From JANXVY01 sp038329675 (GTDB taxonomy: Bacteria > Pseudomonadota > Alphaproteobacteria > Rhizobiales > Hyphomicrobiaceae): DNA of 34,078 bases. A model generated the notes under the pieces. It worked only from the letters and a program-made list of their open reading frames with translations, was not told where the DNA came from and searched no databases. Position numbers and translations under genes: made by a program. Positions 33,029-34,078 of this stretch are shown here, in pieces. Numbering within the stretch: position 1 is the stretch's first letter; the number at the start of each line of letters is the position of its first letter. The stretch covers positions 1 through 34,078 of the forward strand of contig JBBQNE010000019.1 of assembly GCA_038329675.1 (NCBI GenBank), written 5' to 3'.

Positions 33029-33963
33029 GCCGGATTGAGCTCGACGTTGAGCCTGACACCGTCGGTGCCACTGAGCCCCATGATCGCCAGCATATCCCGA
33101 TTAACGGTGTGCACGTCAAAACGGGAGACGGCTATCTCGCGACTGGCCCGGCCCATGCGCTCCAGCTCAAAACGGTTTTCGATGAACCAGATCATTCGAT
33201 CGGCGAGCGCTGCGACATTTTTTGCCGGAACGAGCCAACCGTTTTCGCCAGGTACGACGGTCTCGCGACACCCAGGCATATCGGTTGTCAAAATTGGCCG
33301 ACCCGTCGCCATGGCTTCAACAATCGATTGCGGCAGCCCTTCTGGATAGTAGGACGGCAGAACATACACATGACACGCCGCGAGTGCCGGGCGAACATCG
33401 GACATTGCGCCGCGCCACTGGACCGCTCCAGCGCGATGGAGCGCTTCGACCTCAGCCTGCGGCATAGCATCTGGCGATGTGTCGGCTGGGCCGACGAGAT
33501 CAAAAACGGTATCGGGATAACGCGCCTTCACCAACGCGGCGGCGTGCGCGTATTCAGCGATGCCTTTGGAGCGCAGCAAGCGGGCGATCAGCAGAAACCG
33601 AAACGGCGAGGCACTTTCAAAGGGTTCGCAAGCAAAGCGCGTGGTCTCCACTCCCGACCCGGCCACGATCCGACATTTTTCCCTCCCGACGATACCGCGG
33701 GACACAAACAGATCGCGGTTCTGCGGATTGAGGAAAATGACGCGATCAGCCCTTTTGAGTGATTGACGATAGAGCCAAGCTGCAAGGCTGGCGAGCGACC
33801 GACCACGAACGCTTTGGGCCGCAAAAGCATAGCCAAGCCCGAGGATAAGGCTAAAGAAGCGTGCGCGGGACCGGATCGTGCGCAACGCAATGCCGCTCCA
33901 GACCACCGGTCGTATCGTGTAGGCGATGACAACGTCTGGATCGAGTTCGACAAAGATGGCGCG
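33025..33963 (-). CDS. Group 1 (GT4) glycosyltransferase, N-terminus lost at a sequence junction
   Basis: The C-terminal nucleotide-sugar-binding half is intact: FRFLLIARLLRSKGIAEYAHA, VFDLVGPAD, VYVLPSYYPEGLPQSIVEAMATGRPILTTDMPGCRE, with the GT4 Glu in PEGLPQSIVE. A bacillosamine-pathway or exopolysaccharide glycosyltransferase (PglA-like) fits the operon. Good homology-like sequence continues upstream of the GTG at 33906 (ELDPDVVIAYTIRP, around 33907-33948), so that GTG is not the true start. The frame hits a stop at 33973-33975, just where base composition changes. About 80-100 N-terminal residues are missing. The end given here is the approximate join. Confidence 0.8.
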   Translation of the reverse strand, partial: RAIFVELDPDVVIAYTIRPVVWSGIALRTIRSRARFFSLILGLGYAFAAQSVRGRSLASLAAWLYRQSLKRADRVIFLNPQNRDLFVSRGIVGREKCRIVAGSGVETTRFACEPFESASPFRFLLIARLLRSKGIAEYAHAAALVKARYPDTVFDLVGPADTSPDAMPQAEVEALHRAGAVQWRGAMSDVRPALAACHVYVLPSYYPEGLPQSIVEAMATGRPILTTDMPGCRETVVPGENGWLVPAKNVAALADRMIWFIENRFELERMGRASREIAVSRFDVHTVNRDMLAIMGLSGTDGVRLNVELNPA

Positions 33964-33965
33964 TC

Positions 33966-34078
33966 TAATAATTTACTCTTGATTCGATCTACCAGTTTTT
34001 CCGCTTCTTTTGAATCTGTTTTAGGAAGTATGATAACAAACTCATCTCCGCCCAGTCTCGCTACGATATCATCGGACC
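33966..34078 (-). CDS. GGDEF diguanylate cyclase fragment, foreign composition
   Basis: In the minus-strand frame with codons ending at 34076, the sequence reads SDDIVARLGGDEFVIILP and then KTDSKEAEKLVDRIKSKLL. This is the active-site signature of a diguanylate cyclase with the exact GGDEF motif and its following helix. GC is about 39% (44 of 113 by hand count) against roughly 60% in the rest. Low-GC codons dominate (AAA, TTA, ATA, GAA). The fragment is cut by the window end on one side and by the glycosyltransferase junction on the other, in a different frame from it. Because of this it probably does not belong to the same genome segment. Confidence 0.75.

Overview
The window reads as about 34 kb of alphaproteobacterial chromosome with high GC, by eye around 60%. 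The best clade marker is a DUF1013/TrcR-type cell-cycle regulator (21533-22399), a family I know only from Alphaproteobacteria. A MaoC-ribF pair, msrPQ and a gltIJKL amino-acid importer fit the order Hyphomicrobiales, but that placement is an inference. I see no rRNA, tRNA, CRISPR array, prophage or insertion sequence.

Layout. (1) 2-2085: the tail of an ion-transporter-superfamily antiporter, then a patatin-like lipoprotein. (2) 10365-2136, minus strand: a central-carbon operon in the order aceE (homodimeric pyruvate dehydrogenase E1), aceF (E2), lpdA (E3 with its own lipoyl domain) and maeB (malic enzyme fused to a phosphotransacetylase-like domain). Together these convert malate to pyruvate to acetyl-CoA. 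(3) 10366-15721: a DUF937 protein behind a short repeat tract, then fmt and truA, separated by a secreted Gly/Met-rich protein and an unrecognised 254-residue protein. (4) 15711-18056: a methionine-sulfoxide repair locus. Cytosolic msrB diverges from periplasmic msrP-msrQ around an array of five 17-bp tandem repeats. (5) 18092-22399: yebC, a decayed VapBC-like toxin-antitoxin pair, ribF, a MaoC hydratase, a 12-bp minisatellite and trcR. (6) 22678-26165, minus strand: gltI, a strong intrinsic terminator, then gltJ-gltK-gltL. (7) 26271-28708, minus strand: a two-gene ABC-2 exporter. (8) 28918-33963, minus strand: a surface-polysaccharide or glycan cluster of translationally coupled genes (glycosyltransferase, phosphoglycosyl transferase, hexapeptide acetyltransferase, DegT aminotransferase), followed by an O-antigen ligase-like protein.

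The last ~115 bases break with everything before them. GC drops to about 39%, and the minus strand encodes part of a GGDEF diguanylate cyclase. The glycosyltransferase loses its N-terminal half at this point. The likeliest reading is a chimeric join at a contig end; a real recombination boundary is the alternative.

I did not find a wholly new multigene system. The observations most worth following are the 17-bp repeat array between the msr genes, the terminal chimera, the wrecked toxin-antitoxin locus, the terminator that splits the glt operon and the PDH-malic enzyme operon. All positions and counts were worked out by hand from the sequence.
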